Source: Micrococcus endophyticus
Lineage (GTDB): Bacteria > Actinomycetota > Actinomycetes > Actinomycetales > Micrococcaceae
Direction of reading: 5' to 3'
DNA: 64,000 nucleotides
Assembly (NCBI RefSeq): GCF_014205115.1
Contig: NZ_JACHMW010000001.1
Location: 1,364,001 to 1,428,000, forward strand
Shown in pieces: positions 17,377 through 25,684 of the stretch. The position numbers were made by a program, and so were the translations under genes. Numbering within the stretch: the stretch's first letter is position 1; each line of letters opens with the position of its first letter. Below the pieces are notes generated by a model that did not search any database, was not told the DNA's origin, and saw nothing but the letters and a program-made list of their open reading frames with translations.

Positions 17377-18965
17377 CAGAGCTTCATCCTTCCGAACGGC
17401 AGGGCACCGGCCACGAACGCGGCATCCTGCTCCATCCACACCGGGCGCAGCTCGCACCCGGCCGTGATCCCGGAGGCCACGACCTCCGCCGCCGCGGACT
17501 CCAGCTCGGACCGCGAGGACCCGGTCACCGTGACCAGCACGACGACCTCCACGCCCGTGTGCCGCCGCCGCAGCTCGGCCTCCTCACGCTCCACGTCCTC
17601 CAGGGACTGGTCATGTTCCAACGAACCGATGCGACCGAGCTTGCTCATCATCCGCGAGTTCGTGTGCCAGTCCGTCTTGCGCCGCTGCACGGACCGCACC
17701 GCGGCCCCACGCTCCACCGGAGCCAGGAACACCGAGACCGTGTGCCGGAAGTCCCCGGCGAACACCAGCTCGTCCAGGAACCCCAGCCGGGCCAGGTTCT
17801 GCGGCAGCTCGGAGACCTTGTAGGTGCGGTGGTAGTTCCCGTCCGTGACCATGTGGCCCGCATGAACCTCCACGGCCATCGGACCTGCACTCGAGGGCGC
17901 GGTGCCCGCCGTCTGCCCGTCCGCCTTCATGGTCGAGATCATCACCGAGGCGTCCGGGTCGAACGCCGACCGCGAGAGGCCGGCCAGCGTGCGCGGGGAG
18001 TGCCAGGCGGTCACCTGGGTCCCCGAGCGCGGCAGCGTGCTCTCCACCGTCGTCATCACCTTGAGCATGTGCTCCATGAGCGCCGGGGTGCCCCCGCCGA
18101 GCGCCTTGACCTGCGAGCTGATCTTCGACGGGGAGACCACCAGCGTCAGCCACTGCTCGTGCACCGGCATCGACTGGGCCTCCTTCATCAGCTCACGGAA
18201 CGCCTGGTCCAGGAACGGGTCGATGCTTGCCCCCGACCGGCCCGCGCCCTCCTGCTTGGACTCGTAGAAGTCCTCCACGGCCGCACCGGAGATGAGCGTC
18301 GTCTGATCCGACGCCTGAATCCGCACCACACCCGGCAGACGCGACAGCGCCGCCAGCGACGATCCCCACGACAGGGACCGTTCCTCCTGAGCGTCGAAGG
18401 ACTCCAGGTCAAAGCCCCGCGTCGTCATGACCTTCGCGCAGACCACCGCTTCCCGGGCGCGCGGGTCCCAGACGAACCCGGCCCCGTTGGGCATCGCGTA
18501 GACCATCAGCTCTCCGGCCACACCCGGCAGCCGGAACCGTGCCGGCTCACCCGGCTTGATCCGCCCCTTCGCATCACGCTGGGCCTGCGGCCCTGCCTCG
18601 CTCACGGGTGCCTGCGGCTCGCCGTCCACCAGCTCCAGCACGTGCGCCGGGGCCATCCCCTGGCGGTACTCGAGCTGCTCCGTGGCCCCCCGCCGCAGGT
18701 ACTGCGCCGCCACCCACACCCAGCCAGGCAGGGACCGGCCACGGAACCGGGTCGCACCGAACGCGCCGATCACGGCCATCAGCCCGATACCCACGAGCAT
18801 GGCCGGCCCGCCACGCAGGATGAACGCCATGCCGATCAGCACGCCGGCCAGAACCACGATCACCTGCTCCAGGGTCAGCCCCAGGATCAGTCCCTGAGTC
18901 CGTTCCTGGGGGAATCGGACGTCGTCGTACTCCGAGTCCATCGACTCCTGAATCATCGTTGCCAT
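17376..18965 (-). CDS. SCO6880-family type IV secretion protein, 529 aa
   Basis: Two adjacent hydrophobic helices at residues 30-70 (LTLEQVIVVLAGVLIGMAFIL and MLVGIGLMAVIGAFG) form a PrgI-like N-terminus. A long soluble part follows with AAQYLRRGA, FVWDPRAREAVV, SMPVHEQWLTLVV and RHTVSVFLAPVERG. This is the architecture of SCO6880 proteins, which pair with VirB4 in actinobacterial conjugative elements. ATG at 18965 overlaps the VirB6-like stop, and its own stop overlaps the VirB4 start, so the stoichiometry is probably set by coupling. Confidence 0.8.
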   Translation of the reverse strand: MATMIQESMDSEYDDVRFPQERTQGLILGLTLEQVIVVLAGVLIGMAFILRGGPAMLVGIGLMAVIGAFGATRFRGRSLPGWVWVAAQYLRRGATEQLEYRQGMAPAHVLELVDGEPQAPVSEAGPQAQRDAKGRIKPGEPARFRLPGVAGELMVYAMPNGAGFVWDPRAREAVVCAKVMTTRGFDLESFDAQEERSLSWGSSLAALSRLPGVVRIQASDQTTLISGAAVEDFYESKQEGAGRSGASIDPFLDQAFRELMKEAQSMPVHEQWLTLVVSPSKISSQVKALGGGTPALMEHMLKVMTTVESTLPRSGTQVTAWHSPRTLAGLSRSAFDPDASVMISTMKADGQTAGTAPSSAGPMAVEVHAGHMVTDGNYHRTYKVSELPQNLARLGFLDELVFAGDFRHTVSVFLAPVERGAAVRSVQRRKTDWHTNSRMMSKLGRIGSLEHDQSLEDVEREEAELRRRHTGVEVVVLVTVTGSSRSELESAAAEVVASGITAGCELRPVWMEQDAAFVAGALPFGRMKL

Positions 18966-20005
18966 CAGCGGCCTCCTCGCATCACCATCGCCCCGGCACG
19001 CTGGCGCATCCGGCCAGCCCGCGCCGAAACGCCCCGCATCGAATTCATTGCTCCACGCCCGGCCCGGCTCGCGGCCATCACGCCCGCCTGTTCAGCCTGC
19101 CCGGCACCGCCGCCCAGCCACGCGGTGACCGCAAGCATGAAGATCGGCATGGCCGCGGCCACGAACACCAGCACCATGCCAGCCACGGTCTGCACCCAGT
19201 CCGTGGACAATGCCGCCATCGCCATGCCCAGCCGCACGACGGCGGCTGCGATTGGCCCGGCCATGATCAGCCCCAGCATCATCGACAGCCACCGCCCCGC
19301 CAGCGCCTTGGCCGGCTCCAGGGCCAGCGAGAAGATCGCCGGGGCCGCGAACGAGGCCAAGATCAGAATCAGCACCAGACGGAAGATCATCATCGCCATC
19401 AGCACGAAGCAGGCGAAGAAGATCACCAGCGCGATGATCAACGCGACCACGATCATCCCGTTCTCCGAGTTATCGCTGGCCATCTCCCACTGCGCGAAGT
19501 TCTCGTCCAGCAAGATCTCGTCGTTGGCGGCGTCGTAGGTCAGACCGAACAGTCCCAGCACGCCGGCCACTGCCTCGTCCTGGCCATCGGTGCCACCCGA
19601 ACCGACCTGCAAGATCCACAAGGTCAGCTGCTGGGTCGCCCCCATCGCCATCCACACCAGCCCGACCACCACGTAGGTCGCCGGGATGCTGAACACCGCC
19701 GCCAGGAACGCGCGCAGCATGCCGGCCGTGGACCCGCGCACCGCCGAGAGCACGACCTGGACGGCCACGAAGATCACCAGCAGCGGGATCATCGCCAGCA
19801 CGATGACGTTCAGCATCCCCGGATGGTCGATCACCGTGCTCTCGCCACCGGCCACCGTCGTGGTGACCTGACCGCCGACGACTGTGACCCACCACTCCGG
19901 GGTCAGCGCACCCACGGAGAAAGCCTGCTCGATCAGCCCGGCAGCGGCCTTCGCCAGCCCCAGGATCGAACCTCGCATGAACTCCTCGAAGTCCTTCTCC
20001 CACAT
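18965..20005 (-). CDS. VirB6/TrbL-like polytopic membrane protein, 346 aa
   Basis: The protein has about seven hydrophobic segments (for example NVIVLAMIPLLVIFVAVQVV, IPATYVVVGLVWMAMGA, MIVVALIIALVIFFACFVLM and LVFVAAAMPIFMLAVTAWLGG) with a central extracytoplasmic loop containing DEAVAGVLGLFGL, and a basic, Arg-rich C-terminus. This is the layout of VirB6/TrbL-type channel proteins of the type IV secretion inner-membrane complex. It lies between the pilin-like gene and the SCO6880-like gene. Assignment rests on topology and context rather than on specific motifs. Confidence 0.7.
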   Translation of the reverse strand: MWEKDFEEFMRGSILGLAKAAAGLIEQAFSVGALTPEWWVTVVGGQVTTTVAGGESTVIDHPGMLNVIVLAMIPLLVIFVAVQVVLSAVRGSTAGMLRAFLAAVFSIPATYVVVGLVWMAMGATQQLTLWILQVGSGGTDGQDEAVAGVLGLFGLTYDAANDEILLDENFAQWEMASDNSENGMIVVALIIALVIFFACFVLMAMMIFRLVLILILASFAAPAIFSLALEPAKALAGRWLSMMLGLIMAGPIAAAVVRLGMAMAALSTDWVQTVAGMVLVFVAAAMPIFMLAVTAWLGGGAGQAEQAGVMAASRAGRGAMNSMRGVSARAGRMRQRAGAMVMRGGR

Positions 20006-20037
20006 CGTTCTCTCCCTCCGTGAGTGCGCTCAGGACC

Positions 20038-20343
20038 TCAGAACAGCGGCAGGCCGGCGCCCCAGCCGATCAGGCTCGCGGCACCGGCGATCAGGGCCGC
20101 AGCCACGATGCCCAAGACCACGAAGCTGATGCCCACGTCCTGCGCGCGGCCGTTCGAGGAGAGCTTGCCGAAGATCCAGACCAGCACGCCGATGCCGACG
20201 GCGATGACCAGGATGACCAGGAAGGTGCCCAGCGCCAGGCCCGCGATGTTCTCGATGGTGGGCATCCAGGGCCCGTTGAAGCTCGGTGCGATGTCCGGGA
20301 CACCGGCAGCCACCGTGGTGGCCGCGTGAATCAGATTGCTCAT
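20038..20343 (-). CDS. VirB2/pilin-like small membrane protein, 101 aa
   Basis: The protein has an N-terminal hydrophobic segment, a short loop (FNGPWMPTIENI) and two strong hydrophobic helices (residues 36-61 and 71-98) separated by FGKLSSNGRAQD. Size and two-helix hairpin match VirB2/TrbC-like subunits or ICE pilin-like proteins. It directly precedes the VirB6-like gene (32 bp). ATG at 20343 follows GGGAGGACCTCTG. A conjugative pilus or channel subunit is inferred from topology and position. Confidence 0.6.
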   Translation of the reverse strand: MSNLIHAATTVAAGVPDIAPSFNGPWMPTIENIAGLALGTFLVILVIAVGIGVLVWIFGKLSSNGRAQDVGISFVVLGIVAAALIAGAASLIGWGAGLPLF

Positions 20344-20477
20344 CAGAGGTCCTCCCGTAGGGATGTGATGTGACGACGGCCCGGATGTCTTCTGGACCGC
20401 GCGGGCACCTCCTGCCCGCTGCCAGATGTACGACGGGCCGCACTGCCACGCATGTCACCTGTCCCGCACACGAGAAA

Positions 20478-20511
20478 GCCCCCACCCGCTGCATCCGCAG
20501 CAGGTGGGGGC
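20478..20511 (-). terminator. Rho-independent terminator-like hairpin
   Basis: A strong GC stem (GCCCCCACC paired with GGTGGGGGC, continuing into a GC inner stem) lies 16 bp after the stop at 20527 and is followed on the minus strand by CTTTCTCG. It separates the regulatory part of the ICE operon from the type IV secretion genes and may attenuate transcription there. Confidence 0.6.
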
Positions 20512-20526
20512 AACTCGCAGATCAGA

Positions 20527-21189
20527 TCAAGAGCAGTTCTGACCCCGCGTCAGCGTCAGGGTCCGCCCGGTCTGAGCACCGTTGGTCAGCGACTGACGCG
20601 CCACGTGCACCTCGACCGGCGAGCACTCGGCCGTGGCCTCGTTCTGCGCCGAGCAGTCCGGCTCACCCGACCCGTTCACCTCGCCCGTGGCGTACCACTT
20701 CACCGATGTGACGACCGTGTACGAGGATTCCGTGCCGGTAGGCTCCTTGCCCCACTCGTACCCGTCCAGGGCGGGCTGTCCACCGAGCAACGTACTGATC
20801 ACACGCTCACGCTCCGCCCGATCCGGGGACGGCTCCTCCTTGTCGAAGTCCCGCACCGCCTGCCGGTTGCAGGTCTGCTTCGGGGCGTTCTTCTCGATCG
20901 CGACCGACTGTGGCCTGGCCCCGGCGGGCATCAGCTCGCTCGTACCCAGCCCAGCCCCCCAGCTCGCGCCGGCCGTGCCAGCGCCCAGCACCGTCGCCCC
21001 TACCGCCGCCAACGCGACCATCGTCCACCCCTTGCGCATCCCGCTAGGTGAGAACAAGGCCCTGCCCCACACTGCCAGCGCCACGCCAGCACCGACCGCC
21101 AGGATCAGCACGACCAGCGCCGTCCCGACCACCCATCCACTGATCTGTGACCACCCCGACAGCCCGTCCGGGTTGATTCCGTTCAACAT
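20527..21189 (-). CDS. ICE membrane protein with extracytoplasmic domain, 220 aa
   Basis: ATG at 21189 follows GAGGAGTCGGAG. Two hydrophobic helices (about residues 17-43 and 56-80) are followed by a soluble domain of 135 residues with four Cys (KQTCNRQAV, EPDCSAQNEATAECS and the terminal QNCS), consistent with disulfides outside the cell. I recognise no family; size and topology fit accessory channel proteins such as TcpC/VirB8-like or surface-exposed transfer proteins, but no specific motif supports either. A terminator-like hairpin follows directly. Confidence 0.6.
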   Translation of the reverse strand: MLNGINPDGLSGWSQISGWVVGTALVVLILAVGAGVALAVWGRALFSPSGMRKGWTMVALAAVGATVLGAGTAGASWGAGLGTSELMPAGARPQSVAIEKNAPKQTCNRQAVRDFDKEEPSPDRAERERVISTLLGGQPALDGYEWGKEPTGTESSYTVVTSVKWYATGEVNGSGEPDCSAQNEATAECSPVEVHVARQSLTNGAQTGRTLTLTRGQNCS

Positions 21190-21275
21190 CTCCGACTCCT
21201 CGTCGCTCGTCTGGCCCGCTCTTGCTTCGTTGCCGTGTCTCGTCCTGGGTTCGCGGTCGCCGCCGCGAAGGTCTG

Positions 21276-21575
21276 TCAGCGCATCATCGCCTGGACCACC
21301 ACCAGCACCCACACCACGAGCACCGCCAGCGCCACGGCCGCAATCGCCCACCGACCCCGGGCCGAGTCCCACCTATCCGGTACCCGCTCCTGCCACGACG
21401 TCGGCAGTGGCGCGTCCACGGACTCCGCCACCCACCGCCGCCCGGCCTCGCCCGTGCGCTGGCGCAGCCGCCGCACGGACGAGAACAGCCCCCGGTCCCG
21501 CTCGACGTAGACCACGCGCGGCTCCTGACCCTCCGGCCCGTCATGGCTCTGCTCGAACTCCGTCTGCTCGCTCAC
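21276..21575 (-). CDS. Small single-pass membrane protein, 99 aa
   Basis: GTG at 21575 overlaps the stop of the sigma-like gene (GTGA). The first 75 residues are polar and charged, and residues 76-97 form a single hydrophobic helix (WAIAAVALAVLVVWVLVVVQ) at the very C-terminus, so it is probably tail-anchored. No homology recognised. Coupling to the sigma-like gene suggests it could act with it, for instance as a membrane anchor or anti-sigma-like partner; this is a guess. Confidence 0.55.
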   Translation of the reverse strand: MSEQTEFEQSHDGPEGQEPRVVYVERDRGLFSSVRRLRQRTGEAGRRWVAESVDAPLPTSWQERVPDRWDSARGRWAIAAVALAVLVVWVLVVVQAMMR

Positions 21576-22417
21576 TTCTCTGCCCTCTCGTTTCGGATCA
21601 CCGTTGTCGCCACCCTCAGCAGGTGCCGCGTCTCGGCCAGGTACTGCCGACTCGTGGAGTGGCTGAACCCGGTGGCCTGCATGACGTCCTCGACCGTGAC
21701 CGCTTCCATCCGGCCCCCCGCCTGCGCGCAGGCCAACGCGACCTGCCGCGCCCAGTCCCCCGCGTCCCCGTCGTCGGGAAGGCAGCTGATCAGCACGCGC
21801 ATCGTCACCGCCTGCCCCGAACGGGCCACCTCCTGCGCCGCCCGGACCACCCGGGCACAGCGCACCAGCTCACGCCGGGCCTGACGCAGTGCGGTCACCG
21901 AGACGCCCATCGCCTCCGATGCCGCCACGACGTCATCCCCGAACGCCAGCACCACGGCCAGGGCACGGGCCGTCATCTCCGAGGACTCCATGACCGACTC
22001 GACCACCCGCATCACCTCCGCGACTTCCCGGTGTGCAGCCAGCGCTTCAACCACGGCCTCGGCCGGGTCCTCCATGACCGTCGACACCGCGGTCTTCTCC
22101 CGCGCCACCGCGGAAGCCTCCAGCGCCTCCTGGCCCGCCCGCGACCGGCCGACCGCCCGCAGATGATCCACCGCTCGGTTCCGGGCGATGGTGCCGACCC
22201 AGGTCCGCAGGGAACCCCGGTCCGGATCGAACCGCTCCCGGGAGTGCCACGCGGACTCCCACGCGCTCTGGAGCACGTCCTCCACGACGTCGCCGTTGCC
22301 CGACGGTCCGAGCACGGCCACCACCGCGCCTCGCACCGAGGCCACCGCTTCCGCCAGCTCGTCACCCGTCACCAGCACCATGCCCGCCGGAGCCACCCGG
22401 TCCGCCTGCCCGGCCAT
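21572..22417 (-). CDS. ECF sigma factor-like regulator, 281 aa
   Basis: Residues 40-95 resemble sigma-70 region 2: DVVEDVLQSAWESAWHSRERFD followed by GSLRTWVGTIARNRAVDHLRAVGR. A later segment (VVLAFGDDVVAASEAMGVSVTALRQARRELVR) reads like region 4 HTH. A C-terminal segment with VEDVMQATGFSHSTSRQYL adds a second HTH-like part, making it longer than standard ECF sigmas. ATG at 22417 overlaps the initiator-like gene stop. It may direct RNA polymerase to transfer promoters of the ICE, for example upstream of the pilin-like gene; that target is inferred. Confidence 0.65.
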   Translation of the reverse strand: MAGQADRVAPAGMVLVTGDELAEAVASVRGAVVAVLGPSGNGDVVEDVLQSAWESAWHSRERFDPDRGSLRTWVGTIARNRAVDHLRAVGRSRAGQEALEASAVAREKTAVSTVMEDPAEAVVEALAAHREVAEVMRVVESVMESSEMTARALAVVLAFGDDVVAASEAMGVSVTALRQARRELVRCARVVRAAQEVARSGQAVTMRVLISCLPDDGDAGDWARQVALACAQAGGRMEAVTVEDVMQATGFSHSTSRQYLAETRHLLRVATTVIRNERAEK

Positions 22418-23475
22418 CACTCCACCGCCTCCACCAACGCCCGTGGCATCGCCCGACGCTCCAGCCGGCAGTGCGGGCAATCCGCAAGCACAGCCTGCCC
22501 ATACGCCGGGACATGCACGTCCGGGTCCTGGCACGGCTCACCGGTCCGCAGCTCACGCACCTGCCCCGAAGCAGCCGGAGCCTGAGTCACGGCCACCGGC
22601 CGGGGCCGGGTCACCGCGACCAACTCCTCGAACTCCGAGGCCAACGACCGCGCCACGAACGCCGTGGGCTTGCGCACCGGCCCCGAGGCCCGCGCCAAGA
22701 CCACGTCCACGATGGACCGCAGCTGCCCGTCCCCGAGGTCCGCAGCCGCCGGCACCCGCTGAACCAGGTGCGCCAGGACCACACCCCGATGGGCCAGCCC
22801 CACGCCTTCCCCACCGTCGATGGCCTGATCGGTCCGTCGTCCGTCGTCCGTCGTCGTCTCCGCGCGTACTGCACCGGACTGACGGACTGACGGACGGACA
22901 GATGAGGGTTCTTGAGGGTTAGTCCGCGCGCGATCCTTATAGTCGGCAAAGTCGTAATTGTCGGGTGAGTCCGCCGAAATTGTCGGTTGAGTCGACTCAC
23001 CCGACAGGTTGTCGGGTCGCGTGTTCATGCGGGTCCCGGATTTACCCGACAGATTGTCGGGTCGCGTGTTCATGCGGGTCTCGGATTTACCCGACAGATT
23101 GTCGGGTCGCGTGTTCATGCGGGTCTCGGATTTACCCGACAGGTTGTCGGGTCGCGTGTTCATGCGGGTCTCGGGGTCTTGGACAAGGTCATTCAGGGCC
23201 TCTTCGCGGAGGTAGTACCTCAAACCGATCCGCCCGCGCCCGTCCCCGTACCGGGACTCGGTCTCCACCAGGCCCAGGTCTCGCAGGCGGGCGATGTGCC
23301 GCTCCACCGAACGCACGGTCTGAGCCGACCGCTGGGCCAGCAACTCCTGGCTCGGGTAGCAAGACCACGACTCGTCCGCATGATCACCCAGCAGCAAAAG
23401 CACGAACGCCTGGCCGGTGTTGAGCTTGCCCGTCTCCGCGACCTTCCGCGCCCACTTCATCGCGTCGATGCTCAT
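22417..23475 (-). CDS. Winged-helix replication-initiator-like protein with repeat-encoded linker, 352 aa
   Basis: Residues 1-90 are a winged-helix domain: SIDAMKWARKVAETGKLNTG, FVLLLLGDHADES, YPSQELLAQRSAQTVRSVERHIARLRDLGLV. This is typical of phage and plasmid replication initiators (lambda O or RepA-like) and helicase-loader homologs. Residues about 102-160 are four near-identical 15-residue units (RMNTRPDNLSGKSET), encoded by 45-bp repeats that look like iterons. The C-terminal half is a helical region with a CxxC pair near the end (LADCPHCRLERRA). The start overlaps the next gene by 4 bp. An origin inside the initiator gene is my interpretation. Confidence 0.65.
   Translation of the reverse strand: MSIDAMKWARKVAETGKLNTGQAFVLLLLGDHADESWSCYPSQELLAQRSAQTVRSVERHIARLRDLGLVETESRYGDGRGRIGLRYYLREEALNDLVQDPETRMNTRPDNLSGKSETRMNTRPDNLSGKSETRMNTRPDNLSGKSGTRMNTRPDNLSGESTQPTISADSPDNYDFADYKDRARTNPQEPSSVRPSVRQSGAVRAETTTDDGRRTDQAIDGGEGVGLAHRGVVLAHLVQRVPAAADLGDGQLRSIVDVVLARASGPVRKPTAFVARSLASEFEELVAVTRPRPVAVTQAPAASGQVRELRTGEPCQDPDVHVPAYGQAVLADCPHCRLERRAMPRALVEAVE
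22957..23178. repeat. Iteron-like 45-bp tandem repeats with internal dyads
   Basis: Units start at 23011, 23056, 23101 and 23146 (period 45 bp, last one partial). Each junction carries the dyad CCCGACAGATTGTCGGG or a one-base variant. Further half-sites of TTGTCGGGTGAG type lie at 22957-22991. The segment 22930-22960 just beside it is relatively AT-rich. The repeats stay in frame with the initiator-like gene. They fit initiator binding sites of a replication origin. Confidence 0.7.
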
Positions 23476-24605
23476 GCCTGCTCCTCCTCGGTCCCGAATG
23501 CCTCAGCGTGCGTCTCACGGGCATCAGCCAAGCGGCGACGCCCGGTGCGCTCTGAGCACCCGAACTGCTCTGCGACCTCCCCTGCCGAGGGCACCTGGCC
23601 CTCCTGCGCACGGGCCACGATCCATGCGGTGATGTCCGCACCCGATGCCTTCTCCACCGTCTTCGTCTCTGCGACGACCGGCTCTGACGACGCCGTGGCC
23701 TCGACGACCTCGACCCCCTGGGCGACCTGCGATTCCTCGACCACGGCCGGCTGGACCTCATGGTCCTCGCGCTCGGTCTCGAGTTTGGCCTGACGCTCCA
23801 TCCGCTCCAGCTCCTGCCGGTGCCGAGCCTCGGCCACCTCGGCCTCCCGCTCGGCCTCGCGCCGCTGGGCCTCGATCTGTCGGCGGCTCGCCGCCAGTTG
23901 GGCCTCTAGCTCCGCGCGCTGACGATCCAGCTCCGCCTGAGCCTTCAGCTGCTCTGCTTCCTCCGACACCTGCGAAGCGCGCTCGGCCCGCCGCGAGTCC
24001 GGGTTCTCCACCGCGACCCGCGCCAGCTGATCCGTGGCCACGAACACCGCCACCGGAACCATCACCGCGATGAGCGCACCCACCACGGACTGCCACACGC
24101 TCGCGTTCTCAGCACTCCACGCATGCGCCCCGTTGGCGATCATCGACAGGCCCGTGAACGCCCCCAGCGCCCACCACGACGCCCGCGCGGACTCCCCTCG
24201 GGACTCGTGCACCAGTACGGAGCCCGCGTAGACGAGGATCGCCAGGTCGATGAAGACCGGCACTGCCCAATGCATGAACGGCGGCAGCCCCAGCCAAGCC
24301 GCGACCTCGTACAGCGCCGCGAACGAGATGGAGAACGCCACCAGACCGGCCACAGCGGTCCCGGCCACCACGGCCCGGATGAACCGGCCATCGTTCGGGT
24401 TGACCCGGCGGGGAAGCGACCGAATCCCACTGCCCGTGGGCCGCGTACCGGTGCTATCCTCCGAGTGCTCGACCAGCGTGTTCTTTGGAATGTGCATCGT
24501 CTCGGATTGAGCGTTTTCGGAAGCCCCGACAGCCTGCACGCTGGCCGGGGCTTCCGCCCTTTTCGGCCCAGACGTTCGGGCCTCCCACATCTGCTGCGCG
24601 CTCAT
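23472..24605 (-). CDS. DUF2637 membrane protein with coiled coil and C-terminal HTH, 377 aa
   Basis: After a 75-residue polar N-terminus come four membrane helices (residues 80-190) in the DUF2637 pattern: FSISFAALYEVAAWLGLP, MHWAVPVFIDLAILVYAGS, a third, and ASVWQSVVGALIAVMVPVAVFVA. A long Gln/Glu/Arg-rich coiled coil (about 200-290) and a C-terminal HTH-like segment (SAGEVAEQFGCSERTGRRRLADAR) follow. DUF2637/SpdB-like proteins occur in actinobacterial plasmid transfer and spread loci. ATG at 24605 overlaps the previous stop; MHIPKNTLVEHS at 24497 is a second possible start, downstream of an RNA-hairpin-forming sequence. Confidence 0.75.
   Translation of the reverse strand: MSAQQMWEARTSGPKRAEAPASVQAVGASENAQSETMHIPKNTLVEHSEDSTGTRPTGSGIRSLPRRVNPNDGRFIRAVVAGTAVAGLVAFSISFAALYEVAAWLGLPPFMHWAVPVFIDLAILVYAGSVLVHESRGESARASWWALGAFTGLSMIANGAHAWSAENASVWQSVVGALIAVMVPVAVFVATDQLARVAVENPDSRRAERASQVSEEAEQLKAQAELDRQRAELEAQLAASRRQIEAQRREAEREAEVAEARHRQELERMERQAKLETEREDHEVQPAVVEESQVAQGVEVVEATASSEPVVAETKTVEKASGADITAWIVARAQEGQVPSAGEVAEQFGCSERTGRRRLADARETHAEAFGTEEEQA
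24520..24554. promoter_or_regulatory. Strong hairpin inside the 5' part of the DUF2637 gene
   Basis: Nine-base arms GAAGCCCCG and CGGGGCTTC flank a 17-base loop. On the plus strand CGCCCTTTT follows, terminator-like; on the minus (sense) strand it falls between two possible start codons (24605 and 24497). It could control the internal start or terminate antisense transcription. Confidence 0.4.
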
Positions 24606-25438
24606 CGCGTGCCCTCCTCGATCTTCTTCAGCACCTCGTCCAGGTCGTCCACCGCATCCCGCAGCGTCGACCGGATCTCCGCTTGGGACTGACCGTCCAC
24701 ATGACCCACGGACCGGATCACGTGCGCCAGCGTCCGCACGCACCGCACCGAGTCCCACACGACCCCGTGCAAGTCCTCGTCCTCGACCAGCGCCTTACCC
24801 GTCGCCGGGGAGACCAGGGACGCCACCGGCGTTGCCGCCTTGATCAGCGTCGGTACCGCCGCGGCGCCCGAGCCGTTGAAGGCCGAGAGCACCCGACGCG
24901 CGCGGCCCTTCTGCTCCTCGTCCCGCCGGTTCAGGTCCAGCGGCTGAATCCCGAAGTCCTCCGCCGGCATGTCCAGGACGGAGTCGAGGGTGGTCCGACT
25001 TCCCTGAGGAATCGAGACCTCCTCCGGTTCCGCAACCCGTGCGCGGTTCACAGGGCTGTAGGTCTTGCCGTCGACTCCGATGACGAGTCTCGATTCGCGT
25101 CCAGGTGCGTCATTTGACGCACCTGCGCTCCCCAGTTCGCGCCGTACTGTCGAGTCGCTGATCTGCGTGGCCGAAGCGATCGCTCGGGTGCTCATGCCCA
25201 CCTCGCGCAGGGACAGAACGACGTCCTGCCGGTCCTCCAGTGGTGGCCTCAGATGCAGGTTGCCGAACTCTCGCGTCACGTACTCGTCCCAGCTCCGATA
25301 GCCGAGCACCGCCCAAGCTCGTCCTCGATACGCGGAGCGAATCAGGTGGTAGACGGACTCCATGCCGGTCTTGATCTGATCCGTGACCTCTCGAGCCGCT
25401 TCCGGGGTGTAGACCGCTCGCTGCACAGTCGCGCTCAT
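24602..25438 (-). CDS. ParB/KorB-like HTH DNA-binding protein, 278 aa
   Basis: The N-terminal part (EVTDQIKTGMESVYHLIRSAYRGRAWAVLGYRSWDEYV, then LSLREVGMSTRAIASATQISDSTVRREL) carries a clear helix-turn-helix at residues 80-102, of the kind seen in ParB-like and plasmid control proteins. Residues 115-135 mention VIGVDGKTY. The rest is a helical region with a predicted C-terminal dimerisation coiled coil (DAVDDLDEVLKKIEEG). ATG at 25438 overlaps the XRE gene stop by 4 bp. It is the second gene of the ICE operon and probably acts in copy control, partition or regulation. No Walker-type ParA is next to it. Confidence 0.6.
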   Translation of the reverse strand: MSATVQRAVYTPEAAREVTDQIKTGMESVYHLIRSAYRGRAWAVLGYRSWDEYVTREFGNLHLRPPLEDRQDVVLSLREVGMSTRAIASATQISDSTVRRELGSAGASNDAPGRESRLVIGVDGKTYSPVNRARVAEPEEVSIPQGSRTTLDSVLDMPAEDFGIQPLDLNRRDEEQKGRARRVLSAFNGSGAAAVPTLIKAATPVASLVSPATGKALVEDEDLHGVVWDSVRCVRTLAHVIRSVGHVDGQSQAEIRSTLRDAVDDLDEVLKKIEEGTR

Positions 25439-25677
25439 GCTTCGGCCACCTGGTCATCGACGGCATCGAGGCCGTCGACCAACGTCGCGAACGGCACGCC
25501 CAGCACTCGAGCCAAGCTGAGCAGTTCACTCAGCCGGAACTCGATCTGGCCGGACATCCGCTTGGAGAGGCCGTCCGGGGTCAGCCCAGCCAGCACGGCT
25601 GCTCGGGCCTGCGTCAGGTCTCGTCTACTGATCTCTGCGGCCAGGTTGGCCCTGACGCACCTTGTGTGATTGGTCAT
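25435..25677 (-). CDS. XRE-family transcriptional regulator, 80 aa
   Basis: The short protein carries an XRE HTH: LTQARAAVLAGLTPDGLSKRMSG followed by FRLSELLSLARVLGVPFATLV. ATG at 25677 is supported by TACAGT ending 7 nt before it, a leaderless -10. Two copies of a 13-bp operator-like sequence lie just upstream. It heads the long minus-strand ICE operon and is divergent from a second XRE gene at 25790, so the pair likely forms a lambda-like control switch between integration and transfer. Confidence 0.8.
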   Translation of the reverse strand: MTNHTRCVRANLAAEISRRDLTQARAAVLAGLTPDGLSKRMSGQIEFRLSELLSLARVLGVPFATLVDGLDAVDDQVAEA

Positions 25678-25684
25678 GACGCAC

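Noticed and set aside
22957-23178. CRISPR-like array
   Set aside because: The units are fully identical including the would-be spacers, are in frame with a protein, and there are no cas genes.
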